A stretch of 19,732 bases of DNA from Bacteroidales bacterium (GCA_017964755.1 JAGCRI010000129.1:1-19732), one strand, 5' to 3'; positions 9,701 to 15,189 are shown, counted from the stretch's first letter. Made by a program: numbers and translations. The notes: generated by a model from the letters alone, not told the origin.

Positions 9701-10632
9701 GTAAGAGTGTCGATCCAAGTAGTAACAGTGTCATTAGACAAGTAGATAGTATCATTAATATTTGCTGCTGACAGATTCACCTGTGTGCCGAGCACCATAT
9801 CAGCTATTGAAGTTGAACTAACAATAACTGTATCGATCCAAGCACCTACATGATCCACAGCAGAAGTGTCAGCGAGAACATATACATAAGAATAATAAGT
9901 TGTATCGAGCTGCTGAATATATTTATAGTTAAGAGTATCGATATAGTGTACATAAGAACCGATGCTATCATAACGGGTAGTGTCATAAATAGCATACTTA
10001 GGAATATAAGTTGTAACAGTATCATTAATATTAGCGGTAAGTTCCACAGCAAGGGCATAGCTTCCGTGAGTGAGGAACGGGCTCACGAACAACTTGTCGG
10101 AAGACTCGCCACTAACAGATTTCGAGAGCACTCTGTTACCGTTATTAAGATAATACCAATTCAACTTCAAGTTATCGACAGCCGGGTCAGTAAGGAGACC
10201 GGCGGTGTCCTTGAAAGTCGCGCCAATTACAGCACCTGAACGGAAGGTGATAACTCCATTGGCGGAATAATAAGCTCCTTCAAAACGAGTGAGACCATTT
10301 TTAAAATAAACAGTATCCAGATTGTCTTTCCAAGAATAGACCTGAACTTCAGGTGCATTATTCAGGAAGACATTAGTGGTATCGTAGTGAGTACCAGCAA
10401 TATCTAACGAGTCGGATACAGTACCTGAAAAAGCAGCGGACACGACTGAGTCTCTCTTAGTAACGACAGAATCCTTAGAAAGAAAGACTGTATCACCCGG
10501 AGCTGGCAAGGTAACCATACTCGGGGTTGCATGCAATCCTGCTTCAAGCGACAAATTAGCTACCACGTTGTTCGCATGGTTCATTCCTAAATAGACAAAT
10601 GTCATCAGGAAGAAAATCATAAATTTTTTCAT
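745..10632 (-). CDS. Giant secreted/surface protein with Ig/PKD-like repeats, ending at a premature in-frame TGA
   Basis: A 3,295-residue product starts at an ATG preceded by an AT-rich leader. A lysine start and hydrophobic core (MKKFMIFFLMTFVYLG, probable cleavage near residue 25) indicate Sec export. Residues about 26-400 are rich in Asp-Thr pairs (DTTYY, DTVYF, WIDTV). About 742-1467 is a tandem pair of large modules. About 1900-2680 is a run of Ig/PKD-like domains with a near-N-terminal cysteine (DTICEGG, TYCEGAT, DVCEGSE), a YQWY or YEWR core strand (near residues 2028, 2142, 2323, 2591) and a second cysteine near the end, as in many giant Bacteroidota adhesins and gliding-type surface proteins. 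About 2690-3295 is again Asp-Thr-rich with an unusual Asn/Tyr/Gln-rich insert. Adhesion or cell-surface display is an inference from architecture; no enzyme domain is visible. The TGA interrupts a Trp position and the frame continues to the window edge, so the gene as read is truncated. Type IX secretion is plausible but its C-terminal signal is not visible. Confidence 0.85.
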   Translation of the reverse strand: MKKFMIFFLMTFVYLGMNHANNVVANLSLEAGLHATPSMVTLPAPGDTVFLSKDSVVTKRDSVVSAAFSGTVSDSLDIAGTHYDTTNVFLNNAPEVQVYSWKDNLDTVYFKNGLTRFEGAYYSANGVITFRSGAVIGATFKDTAGLLTDPAVDNLKLNWYYLNNGNRVLSKSVSGESSDKLFVSPFLTHGSYALAVELTANINDTVTTYIPKYAIYDTTRYDSIGSYVHYIDTLNYKYIQQLDTTYYSYVYVLADTSAVDHVGAWIDTVIVSSTSIADMVLGTQVNLSAANINDTIYLSNDTVTTWIDTLTVRPLSSDSMSTFKDTVKVTYAMKVDTVWDTFIVTHDSSYLDKTIVRIDTVQHVATAVVAAADSVTKAFLGNTDVVLASEDSIPYFVRSNTDRKGIAMTSNPSYVCSSAPVEIQQYQEGLGVEYQKNLYKVDTNKISTYLASYTDPVTGYNFPLTEAMLNAVTLNGANEDTVFIGHNSYVVVSMSEKAYTQWATIDVLAGTIPSIVINSPAYNPLTHAVDSIFCQGSKYMLNISIEGGLNFEEATDVIAHFTILEDGEPIYSSIVDSAITNEDIYELTLDQHKEYVIKYDYAQQIGSGGQYYPIDGCLVTDTMAISAHPVPQLTFNIETTEYLGNGTDTLFVCPGYQPVVTLTANIDTCFRDSVLSVVFFDTNNVIRDTLVKRAGFDTVNLVLDTMLINSDTTIYYGINILNTSLCSDYGVFTFSIRPVEMTLWLKDSVTLADTLYYAAEDCNEHFEFIPRVGQVGRPFAELSPLSQNTRLELMVGDSMYDLSNMQSVMFTQEGYLMIDLGFIDTNIQQHVTVFVYDNGNLGCETSDTIQFIYNPKPEFEFTTLYDTLCVTGQDTITVHMTNYDTTLSKDFLPYNYALIEYDGVYHNADTLAKGSIATLTDTLFRIGFTNDEPGRYTYVLLVKFDSCAYEYDEIPVINFVAKPVVTFTNDTAICPTATAFFIPTVELSPLLMNNTMTYLWSAENAVNDTVVTPKDSVFYGVVPTAHWDTTYVQIQEINEIIELGYWEENPDSTWIPTGYDTSYTYRDSAVYSNLVYSTLDTFYVDTTIINKYFTTFDYSVADSAYFAFSLTSDLPGCSISIDSAKKIEVFQIELTLWTMDTTAADTLYTTIPYCKNYFEFIPRVGRLNQTFDETTPITDIMPDIEVWTSDTLVTDLTGGYADFSQNTGTIMLNLNFIETDSQARYVIRIKDNGTLGCVAEASIIFIYNPEPTFEFEVAYDTLCVTGEDTLFVRWTNFDTTYTSQFLPYNYKLIQISGNNDLDTLYSGSISSIEDSLLTFTFTNDNPDSYDYLWVVYYDTCEREYDEIPGVEYAAQPDMTFSNDTAICADATAFFIPTVYYDEEILGNFQLSYLWTAANATLDSLLWDTVRSSGAELDTFYVDSVRLNAVFDNINYSNGDSVYFNFSVYSELPGCSVKQDTANKLVLYGPDTLTALYVKYSGIYYPITDTTPYLELCEVDLLADSAFQFIAIYGNNFFGADTLVEDSIYSPRTITAWPDTLVSPLLHHESHNCATIIDTLVNVIIYTTPFITIQQVPDTCQGSDVIFTMVLDSTIYKPSYLANKTDSFAAVWMFNGNIDTVYSREMIINYSTTLPNVELGHTTDTLILMANLINLTRDCGITANSDTFVIYTAPIIIPGSDTVCPNASVTEIPCSIVSAQDQKLYWLVRNEHDTLAWRDSQDIIPAGDTLSFTIDAFVHHDTTYAKGGVYKLVVESWQAEDYSDNSGCREYDTLLLVVKEAPVIDNFTYVRYCSDTTTTVYLHGVENYDYLDWYVWNEGTQSMDTVTINSVDQVGLTDSVWTTPVLTNPRDSFMVVATNSHCYTEFPVIVKTVTNPNDSILFDKSLVAGSHCGGDEFTVGAEVVIVASDNRDWDGTHDTVTYTWTQWMNWEVSNILTCSTVDSGDVCDTSFVIENTTQTLANYVYKLEVATSGYNCRPVKFETDTIKVYPTIFAQVTPSVDTICEGGSAYLDANVIPVDSNAPVYYQWYHNGIKIQGGDGYITLADINKYPYIVDISTPSEAGENEANPHAEYYYLYVEQTGTSVPAYCATRYTDSIRITVMNDPSVIITGEPNPDKDSAYTYTCNTMGGYINGPLTYQWYIDNIPVAGANDTTFITTFAVAGSHSVKCEVLQSCPGCSTVGEMNVQVGEIIVNDVVIYANGSSANTITSCQSVVLSTNMPNNGNYTYNWYCNDELVYSTYDPTFTATASCDYTVVILDGGDTVGMPLNNINVNIIPVPTVTIYSNGAPAMSTNVGLYGTQNYLTQTFDAHLDNADPASTYSYQWYINNMPINNGTSQTYVADDSLAVGTYYYTVVVTDDATGCTAVSNPVQANVVSGILVNIVGNQTYCEGATIDLTAVIENDQIGYNFITWMKDGNYLNEGQNSLQLTLTASDSTAGDYKVIISREGCEDTYSPAFTINVIEAPAVEIAGAVMCANGTAHLVASAYSSLNEQPYKWIWSQVDTATGTVISQTTTYTNTFDANAAGFYTVEAVYQTSACNSTSDLTEVLPYNNEFFASVDASTNTICDGGQVDLTVNMNGVPAGLNNPTYQWYENGAAVAGATMPTYSPIIFTGNASTTTYTYYVEVSYNDYPCAIASTPNVVTVEPNLIVTINGTQDVCEGSEINLHAIVSNFYDDPALLHYEWRVNGKALSTTDTALMDSAVLRPYGLQEQFMINDTLYTSLATDIESEMTFADSIIPTKVDTLIDHVLWTFDRQVISNIDTVRIGFAYVDSTVTDMHEEYMVLAQNGEGCVDSILLSHRPDMDTLYVFAYGDTTVVNHYEFLEVSNDTVVYTSLVTMTDTTYYGTLDSIDIYEVFYLNEELVEDNCDSIYPYDHSSVSVYDTLPYMRPADDITITRYDSTYAVQVDFVGLKIDTTIVNYTYDSTVVADTVRTYSSDRFDIVLADTTYIYLDDTSFVQFYKVSVDTILNYRFDTLTTSYLTTDVMLSPVPYTEGDTLYDDNDLDSTFTSDAYLAGFRKGMEDKIATLRDTLYTRSGYGTSWSPYTYNFAYSLTYELTPSNPSGTYTQRGITAANNDFNIGVITSINNNAETVAQNYHIDSLLGYTTGYACAVNLPNAMSTITTGGNNQVRINVATSNGKTYYYFTGNNNQQTYAGYESDYVEGYTSQYYNSYINTYSNAINQYFPVEQHSYTQRVAYVEDTTYVALVMENKYTPVYKFDTSYIFKTDTLFYVLQRTCDTSYKYDQNTVVYHKTAIYDTNCVYNTFNITYDTATVYRYDTSYEYVYVPSMVEYQ
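1030..1490 (-). other. AT-rich segment of the giant gene encoding an Asn/Tyr/Gln/Ser-rich insert
   Basis: Residues about 3048-3201 of the giant protein differ from their surroundings. The Asp-Thr motif that fills the flanks nearly vanishes, and the segment is rich in Asn, Tyr, Gln, Ser and Gly (for example NGKTYYYFTGNNNQQTY and YTSQYYNSYINTYSNA), with a single cysteine. The DNA looks more AT-rich than the flanking coding sequence. It sits inside the long Asp-Thr-rich stretch that interrupts the last Ig-like module before the TGA. I do not recognise the family. It could be an inserted binding domain, an amyloid-like or flexible segment, or recombined sequence; no function is assigned. Confidence 0.5.
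6231..8409 (-). repeat. Tandem duplication of a ~330-390-residue module inside the giant protein
   Basis: Two successive segments of the giant protein, about residues 742-1134 and 1135-1467, follow the same order of landmarks. These are a TLW strand with a DTLY segment, FEFIPRVG, DNGxLGC, FIYNPxPxFEF, YDTLCVTGxDT, FLPYNY, FTNDxP, EYDEIP, ATAFFIPTV, a YLW core, and DLPGCS or ELPGCS. The landmark tryptophans lie 393 codons apart. At DNA level the stretches at 8319-8340 and 7143-7164 are still close to identical. The first copy carries an extra segment of about 60 residues, rich in Asp, Thr and Tyr, before its last strand. A weaker third start (LTALYVKYSG onward, near residue 1470) may be a decayed further copy. 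This indicates growth of the protein by module duplication. Confidence 0.8.
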
Positions 10633-10661
10633 CGTTTTGAATTTAATTATTAATATTATAT

Positions 10662-10778
10662 TTATTTATTTCTATATTGATTAATATTCATTTCATTACA
10701 AACTTCCCTCCGGTCAACAGCAGCTGTTGGCGTGAAGGTCAGTTTTTCTTTAGTGTTCAGTTTTTCCTTTGTATCCAT
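10662..10778 (-). CDS. Possible 38-residue leader peptide upstream of the giant gene
   Basis: A small ORF starts with ATG about 12 bases downstream of the predicted transcription start and ends 29 bases before the giant gene's ATG. The product would begin MDTKEKLNTKEKLTF and end NEMNINQYRNK. It is hydrophilic, with a short duplicated TKEKL and no signal peptide or membrane segment. It contains a near-perfect palindrome (10715-10729) and a GGAGGG stretch. Its placement suggests a translated leader or upstream ORF that could couple to the main gene, but it may be a chance ORF. I do not recognise a family. Confidence 0.3.
   Translation of the reverse strand: MDTKEKLNTKEKLTFTPTAAVDRREVCNEMNINQYRNK
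10715..10729. repeat. Inverted repeat CAACAGC-A-GCTGTTG in the giant gene's leader
   Basis: Seven-base arms are separated by one base. As DNA this resembles a dimeric operator site; as RNA it could form only a 5-bp stem with a 5-base loop. It lies about 60-75 bases downstream of the predicted transcription start and inside the small leader ORF. It is the most GC-rich spot in an otherwise AT-rich leader. A regulatory role is a guess. Confidence 0.3.
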
Positions 10779-10796
10779 TATACTATTATCAACTTG

Positions 10797-10828
10797 CAAA
10801 AATACAAAAAAAAAATTCATTTTTCAAA
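10797..10828 (-). promoter_or_regulatory. Candidate Bacteroidota-type promoter of the giant gene
   Basis: On the minus strand TATTTTTG (10804-10797) matches the -7 consensus TAnnTTTG. A TTTG (10828-10825) lies 20 bases upstream, the usual place of the -33 element. Transcription would begin near 10790, giving a leader of about 157 bases before the ATG at 10632. The match is by eye, and the region is AT-rich enough that chance matches are possible. Confidence 0.5.
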
Positions 10829-11195
10829 CTATTGGAGATTTTTTTTGCTAAAAAAAGATAATACATAACTATCTGACAAACAAGATTATACAAAACCAGT
10901 TATTTTCGTTTGCAAGCGAAATCCCTTGAAAAATCAAGGATTTTGAAAAAAACGACCATTTTAGAGCCTGTTTTTTAGAAGTTTTCGTCAAAAATTGCCA
11001 AGCCACAAAACTTATCTGGTGAATTAAAGTCATAGACATTTTTTAATAATTATAACTTGCTAATAATCAGTACTTTACAATATTAAATATTTTCACATAG
11101 AAAATTCAGGCCTTTTCTTTCGATTTCAGACACACAACACCAATATGGAGTTACGTATCATTTTTTAAAAGAAAGTTTATCTATAACAAAATTTG

Positions 11196-11222
11196 TAACT
11201 TATTGAAAATCAATAAATTACG
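11196..11222 (-). terminator. AT-rich hairpin after the glnS-WbqC operon, probable terminator
   Basis: On the minus strand GTAA-T-TTATTG faces CAATAA-G-TTAC across a five-base loop. This makes an 11-bp stem including one T-G wobble, starting about 6 bases after the WbqC stop codon. It is followed by AAATTTTGTTATAG, a modest T-rich tail. The position fits termination of the operon; the stem is AT-rich, so strength is uncertain. Confidence 0.5.
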
Positions 11223-11227
11223 CAAAT

Positions 11228-11848
11228 TTACCGCTTGCAAGCGAAAAATTCGGAAAATTGAAGCCCGACATTCGATAGCAAATCGAGGACGGAAAGTCGG
11301 GGGACGAAACCGAAGCGGTCGGAAAAAACCTGAGGATAAACCTCAGCTGAATTAAGAGACTCCGGCAAGGGGCGCTTCGGATGGAACGAATACCTCAAAT
11401 CAGTTGTGCCTTGAGGTGCGGCATGGGAAAAATCTTGTGATAACGAAACCGGTGTTTGGATTGCCAGCAATTTCAGCAAAAGTGCGAGCATATCCATATT
11501 GAAATCCAAGAGAAAATCATAACGCTTTTCATAAAACGGTTTCAGAAAATCCTGATAATAAAGAAAATAGGGACTCCCATTATACGCAGTAGTGATGGAA
11601 CGCCAATGAGAGCGCTGCCATGGGACGGAATAGTCAATGCGGACATCGGAAATCAGAATTTTATCGTGAGTCTGCACGACAGGTACCGCAAGCATCTGAA
11701 CCCCGTTAGGACCCATGATGTAGGTGCGGGTACGATAGGTCTGTTTGATGAAATTTTCGCATTTTTCAATGACGACATTCTCGGCGGAGCGAATAGCAGC
11801 AATGTACTCCACCGTTGGCAGGTAAGCAGTAGAAAGATATAACTGCAT
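11228..11848 (-). CDS. WbqC-family protein
   Basis: The 206-residue protein matches the WbqC-like family as found in Bacteroidota. It opens with LSTAYLPTVEYIAAI, then has KQTYRTRTYI, LAVPV, RIDYSVPWQRSHWRSI, TAYNGSPYFLYY and a late DLRYSFHP segment; the SHWRSI-TAYNGSPYF core is the family signature. The length is usual for the family. WbqC was named for an O-antigen cluster gene, but its reaction is not established, so no symbol is given. No signal peptide or membrane segment is visible, so it is probably cytoplasmic. It starts 10 bases after the glnS stop codon, which implies co-transcription. In several Bacteroides genomes, from memory, this family sits near the signal peptidase gene instead, so the glnS linkage is a small difference. 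Confidence 0.85.
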   Translation of the reverse strand: MQLYLSTAYLPTVEYIAAIRSAENVVIEKCENFIKQTYRTRTYIMGPNGVQMLAVPVVQTHDKILISDVRIDYSVPWQRSHWRSITTAYNGSPYFLYYQDFLKPFYEKRYDFLLDFNMDMLALLLKLLAIQTPVSLSQDFSHAAPQGTTDLRYSFHPKRPLPESLNSAEVYPQVFSDRFGFVPRLSVLDLLSNVGLQFSEFFACKR

Positions 11849-11858
11849 GATTATCAGA

Positions 11859-13484
11859 CTATTGCTTCAAACTAACAGTCTTATTGAAGACTAATTTTTC
11901 AGCGGTCGAATCCTTATCAACGCAGAAGTAGCCGAGACGCTCAAACTGATAGTGCTTTTCTACATTTGCAAGCGTCAAACTCTTTTCAATATAAGCCTGC
12001 TGAACCGTAAGAGAATTAGGATTAAGGTTATCAAGGAAAGTTTTACCCTCCTCAACCTCATCGGGAGCAGGAACAGCGAAAAGCCTGTCGAAGAGTCTCA
12101 CCTCAGCAATATTTGCATAATTAACTGATACCCAATGAATTGTAGCCTTAACTTTACGGTTGCTTGCGGGCATTCCGCTCTTAGTTTCAGGATCGTAAGT
12201 TACATGGATAGCGGTAATTTCGCCATTTTCATCTTTATCGACAGAAACGCACTTCACGATATAGGCATACTTGAGGCGCACCTCACCGCCAGGAGTGAGA
12301 CGGTAAAATTTCTTATCAGCGTTCTCCCTAAAATCAGCGCGCTCAATCCAAAGTTCCTTAGTAAAAGGCACTTCGCGAGTACCGGCTTCAGGGTTTTCAG
12401 GATTGTTGACGGCATTCAGCATCTCAACCTTATCATCAGGGAAGTTGTCTATAACGAGCTTCACGGGGTCGAGGACGGCCATGGTGCGGGTGGCGACCTT
12501 GTTCAGATCCTCGCGGGCGCAAAATTCCAAGAGGGAGACATCGATCACGTTATCTCGTTTGGCGATACCGACCGTTTCGGCGAAGTTACGCACTGACTGT
12601 GGAGTGTAACCGCGGCGGCGGAGCCCGCAAATTGTAGGCATACGCGGGTCATCCCAACCCATAACATAGTGGTCCTTAACAAGTTGCAGAAGTTTGCGCT
12701 TACTCATTATCGTATAACTGAGGTTAAGGCGGGCAAATTCAATCTGCTGAGGATGGTGGATACGGAGGGCTTCGCAGAACCAGTCATAAAGCGGACGATG
12801 GACTTCAAACTCAAGAGTACAAATAGAGTGAGTAATCCCTTCGATGGAGTCGCTCTGGCCGTGGGCGTAATCGTACATCGGGTAGATGCACCATTTGTTG
12901 CCGGTGCGATGGTGCTCCGAATGAAGTATTCTGTACATAATGGGATCGCGCATGTGCATATTCGGAGAGGTCATTCCTGTCTTGGCGCGAAGGACCTTAG
13001 AGCCATCAGGGAATTCGCCATTCTTCATCCGTCTGAAAAGGTCAAGGTTCTCTTCCACGGAACGGTTGCGGAACGGGCTTTCGGTACCCGGCTGAGTCGG
13101 CACGCCCCTACCCTTGCTAATCTCCTCCTGTGACTGGTCATCAACGTATGCAAGCCCCTCTGTTATAAGGCGTTCCGCCCATTCATACAACTGATCGAAA
13201 TAGTCGGAAGCATAATGTTCTTCAGCCCATTGAAAGCCAAGCCAGTTAATATCCTCTTTAATGGAATCAACATATTCAACATCCTCCTTAACGGGATTCG
13301 TATCATCGAAGCGCAAATTGCACAAGCCGCCGTACTTTTTAGCGATTCCAAAATTCAAACAAATTGATTTTGCATGCCCGATATGGAGATATCCATTCGG
13401 CTCCGGAGGGAAGCGAGTGTGCACTTTGGAGTCGTTTTTACCATTAGCAATATCTTTTTCAATAATCTCTTCAATAAAATTCAT
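11859..13484 (-). CDS. glnS: Glutaminyl-tRNA synthetase
   Basis: This enzyme attaches glutamine to tRNA-Gln using ATP in the cytoplasm. The 541-residue length is normal for bacterial GlnRS. The class I signature FPPEPNGYLHIGHAKS lies at residues 25-40 with HIGH at 34-37. The GlnRS-typical stretch YDYAHGQSDSIEGITHS lies near 204-220, and the KMSKS-equivalent MSKRK at 260-264. The C-terminal anticodon-binding beta-barrel region follows from about residue 340. These features separate it from GluRS. The ATG start is supported by the N-terminal MNFIEEIIEKDI segment, about where GlnRS proteins begin. It is the first gene of a two-gene operon with the WbqC-family gene, probably transcribed from the -7 box at 13556-13563. 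The stop codon is TAG. Confidence 0.97.
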   Translation of the reverse strand: MNFIEEIIEKDIANGKNDSKVHTRFPPEPNGYLHIGHAKSICLNFGIAKKYGGLCNLRFDDTNPVKEDVEYVDSIKEDINWLGFQWAEEHYASDYFDQLYEWAERLITEGLAYVDDQSQEEISKGRGVPTQPGTESPFRNRSVEENLDLFRRMKNGEFPDGSKVLRAKTGMTSPNMHMRDPIMYRILHSEHHRTGNKWCIYPMYDYAHGQSDSIEGITHSICTLEFEVHRPLYDWFCEALRIHHPQQIEFARLNLSYTIMSKRKLLQLVKDHYVMGWDDPRMPTICGLRRRGYTPQSVRNFAETVGIAKRDNVIDVSLLEFCAREDLNKVATRTMAVLDPVKLVIDNFPDDKVEMLNAVNNPENPEAGTREVPFTKELWIERADFRENADKKFYRLTPGGEVRLKYAYIVKCVSVDKDENGEITAIHVTYDPETKSGMPASNRKVKATIHWVSVNYANIAEVRLFDRLFAVPAPDEVEEGKTFLDNLNPNSLTVQQAYIEKSLTLANVEKHYQFERLGYFCVDKDSTAEKLVFNKTVSLKQ

Positions 13485-13555
13485 AGAGCCGAACTTAAAA
13501 TATTTATATATAAAGAACTAATTTACAATAATATATGAATCAATATATTAACTTA

Positions 13556-13563
13556 CAAATATA
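13556..13563 (-). promoter_or_regulatory. Candidate -7 box for glnS
   Basis: TATATTTG on the minus strand matches TAnnTTTG and would start transcription near 13549, about 65 bases before the glnS ATG. I see no good TTTG at the -33 distance. The box lies only 13 bases from an oppositely oriented box for the plus-strand operon. Confidence 0.45.
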
Positions 13564-13576
13564 CAATAAAATTATG

Positions 13577-13584
13577 TATCTTTG
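13577..13584 (+). promoter_or_regulatory. Candidate -7 box for the outer-membrane protein operon
   Basis: TATCTTTG on the plus strand matches TAnnTTTG. The predicted start near 13591 gives a leader of about 147 bases, most of which is the heptamer array. No TTTG is visible at the -33 distance. Because the two divergent boxes are back to back, each promoter's upstream half overlaps the other, so they may compete for RNA polymerase. Confidence 0.45.
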
Positions 13585-13624
13585 TTGAAAGAAATGATGA
13601 AAAATATACATTAATATAATATAT

Positions 13625-13736
13625 ACAATAGAATATAGGAGATAGGAGTTAGGAGTTAGGAGTGAGGAGACAGGAGTTAGGAGTTAGGAGACAGGAGTTA
13701 GGAAATAGGAAATAGTAAATAGTAAATAGTGAATTG
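13625..13736 (+). repeat. Heptanucleotide tandem array filling the 5' leader of the outer-membrane protein gene
   Basis: Sixteen consecutive 7-base units can be laid out without a phase break. They begin acaatag, aatatag, gagatag; then five gagttag units are interspersed with gagtgag and gagacag (twice); then come gaaatag (twice), taaatag (twice) and tgaattg. The central units (13639-13701) are the most alike and the edges decay. The array ends one base before the ATG at 13738. The plus strand is purine-rich and repeats AGGAG, and evenly spaced GG pairs could allow a weak two-layer G-quadruplex. Such simple repeats change length by replication slippage. Confidence 0.9.
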
Positions 13737-13737
13737 T

Positions 13738-15189
13738 ATGGATAAAAAAATTTTGTGGGGTGTTGTGTTTTTGATTTTGAATTTGTCTTTGGTGAAGGCG
13801 GAGGGGGACGCGTTTGGCATTTTGTCAGATGATACTAAAGGTGAGTTGATGGAGATGCGCAAGCGTGAGAAGGACACTTCAGGCATCCGCAAAGGCTGGA
13901 CTTTCGGGGCGTTGCCGAGTGTTTCATACGATGCCGACTTGGGTTTCCAGTATGGGGCGTTGGCAAACATCTACTATTTCGGAGACGGCAGCACCTATCC
14001 GGAATATCTGCACTCGTTCTATATTGAAGCATCCTATACCACAAAGAGGTACGGGGTTTTCAGACTTTTCTACGACTCTAAGTATCTGATTCCCAATCAC
14101 AGACTGACGATAGACGCATCTTATCTGCCGGATGCGATGTGTGACTTTTACGGTTTCAACGGCTACCAGACAGTATTCAATGATGTATGGCGGAACTCAA
14201 AAAAATATAGTGCAGAGGAGGGGTATCGCAGCAGGGCATACTACAAATTCAAACGAGACTTATTCAGATTCAGTGCTGACATACAGGGAAAACTCAGCGG
14301 CAACTTCTACTGGAATGCTGGAATCGGAGTATTAGGTTATGGTTGTAACTCTGTGGATATTAAGATGTTAAACAAAGGAAAGAAGGAAACAAAGAAATTA
14401 CCGGAAATTGATGTGCTATACGACAAATATGTGCAGTGGGGGCTTTTGGACGAAAACGAAAAGAACGGCGGTTGGCATCCATACGTACATGCGGGGCTGA
14501 CATACGACAGTCGCGACAAGCAGCAGAATCCGAACAAGGGCATTTATGCTGACGTTTTCCTGACTTACAACGCCGCCTTCGGAGCACAAAAGGCATTCAA
14601 CAACATGAAGGTAAACGCCGATTTCAGGCACTATGTCCCGATATATAAAGACTGGATTTCATTCGCGTATCGTATTGGCGTTCAGCTAACTACATACGGC
14701 AAAAGTCCGTTCTACCTTAACACTTACATGAACAACCTATACATACAGCGTGTGTTGTACGAAGGTCCCGGCGGAGGCAATTCGGTGCGCGGTGTACTTC
14801 GTAACAGAGTGTTAGCCAACGGTTTCGGATTTGCAAATTTGGAATTCAGACTCAAAGCCTGCAAATTCAAAATCAGAAAAGAGCACTTCTACATCGGGTT
14901 CAATCCGTTCTTGGATATGGGAATGGTACTTCAGCCATACAAACTTGACAAGAACGAAGTAGTGAAATCCATTAAGGAAAACGACCCCGACTTCAATTTG
15001 GACGAACTTGGAGATTACCTGAACTTCGACAAAAAGTCAATTTACCGTCCGCACCTGTCGGCGGGCATAGGGTTAAAAATCGCGATGAACGAAAACTTCA
15101 TTTTGTCGGTTGACTGGGCTGTTCCGTTTGATACGCAGGACGGAGCGAGCAAAACAAACTTCTACGTCAAAATCGGATATATGTTTTAA
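13738..15189 (+). CDS. Omp85 (BamA/TamA)-type outer-membrane beta-barrel protein
   Basis: From the ATG at 13738 the product has 483 residues; a GTG three codons earlier is possible but would lie in the repeat array. A signal peptide is visible (KKILWGVVFLILNLSLVKA, cleavage near residue 21). The rest reads as a barrel of alternating aromatic beta-strands. The Omp85 hallmarks are TYDSRDKQQNPNKG (255-268), the loop-6 VRG motif in GGGNSVRGVLRNR (350-352), and a C-terminal aromatic strand ending YVKIGYMF. There is no room for several POTRA domains before the barrel, so it is the short, surface-antigen-like class found in Bacteroidota, not BamA itself. It may help assemble or translocate an outer-membrane partner, which is unknown here. 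It is probably co-transcribed with the epimerase gene 31 bases downstream. Confidence 0.85.
   Translation: MDKKILWGVVFLILNLSLVKAEGDAFGILSDDTKGELMEMRKREKDTSGIRKGWTFGALPSVSYDADLGFQYGALANIYYFGDGSTYPEYLHSFYIEASYTTKRYGVFRLFYDSKYLIPNHRLTIDASYLPDAMCDFYGFNGYQTVFNDVWRNSKKYSAEEGYRSRAYYKFKRDLFRFSADIQGKLSGNFYWNAGIGVLGYGCNSVDIKMLNKGKKETKKLPEIDVLYDKYVQWGLLDENEKNGGWHPYVHAGLTYDSRDKQQNPNKGIYADVFLTYNAAFGAQKAFNNMKVNADFRHYVPIYKDWISFAYRIGVQLTTYGKSPFYLNTYMNNLYIQRVLYEGPGGGNSVRGVLRNRVLANGFGFANLEFRLKACKFKIRKEHFYIGFNPFLDMGMVLQPYKLDKNEVVKSIKENDPDFNLDELGDYLNFDKKSIYRPHLSAGIGLKIAMNENFILSVDWAVPFDTQDGASKTNFYVKIGYMF

Larger units (their letters stand above)
10633..11227. other. Long intergenic region between the giant gene and the glnS-WbqC operon
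   Basis: About 595 bases without a conventional gene. From the right it holds a terminator-like hairpin (11196-11222), then roughly 370 bases of AT-rich sequence in which I see no convincing gene. A candidate promoter (10797-10828) and the leader of the giant gene with a 38-codon small ORF follow. A weaker imperfect hairpin is at about 10919-10937 (AAATCCCTTG facing CAAGGATTT). A TAAATTTG box (minus strand, 11223-11230) overlaps the WbqC stop codon but lacks a -33 partner, so it is not called as a promoter. A small RNA cannot be excluded. Confidence 0.5.

Noticed and set aside
9850..10239. 129-codon plus-strand frame inside the giant gene
   Set aside because: It is an antisense shadow: the opposite strand encodes a continuous signal-peptide-bearing protein across this region.
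1..10632. Alternative genetic code with TGA as tryptophan
   Set aside because: Trp codons in the window are TGG, and the ATPase gene ends at TGA right after its family-typical C-terminus; reading through would run into the tRNA gene.
10677..10868. 63-codon plus-strand frame in the intergenic region
   Set aside because: Rich in Phe, Lys and Ile as expected from random AT-rich sequence; it overlaps the promoter and leader of the giant gene and has no promoter of its own.
10919..10937. Hairpin AAATCCCTTG / CAAGGATTT as a terminator
   Set aside because: It has a bulge and no T-tract on the side expected for minus-strand transcripts; the hairpin at 11196-11222 is better placed.
12135..13133. Two plus-strand open frames of about 150 codons
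   Set aside because: Both lie antisense inside glnS, which has full family motifs; they arise from codon bias of the real gene.
13625..13736. Possible CRISPR array
   Set aside because: Units are 7 bases with no spacers and no cas genes are present; it is a simple tandem repeat.
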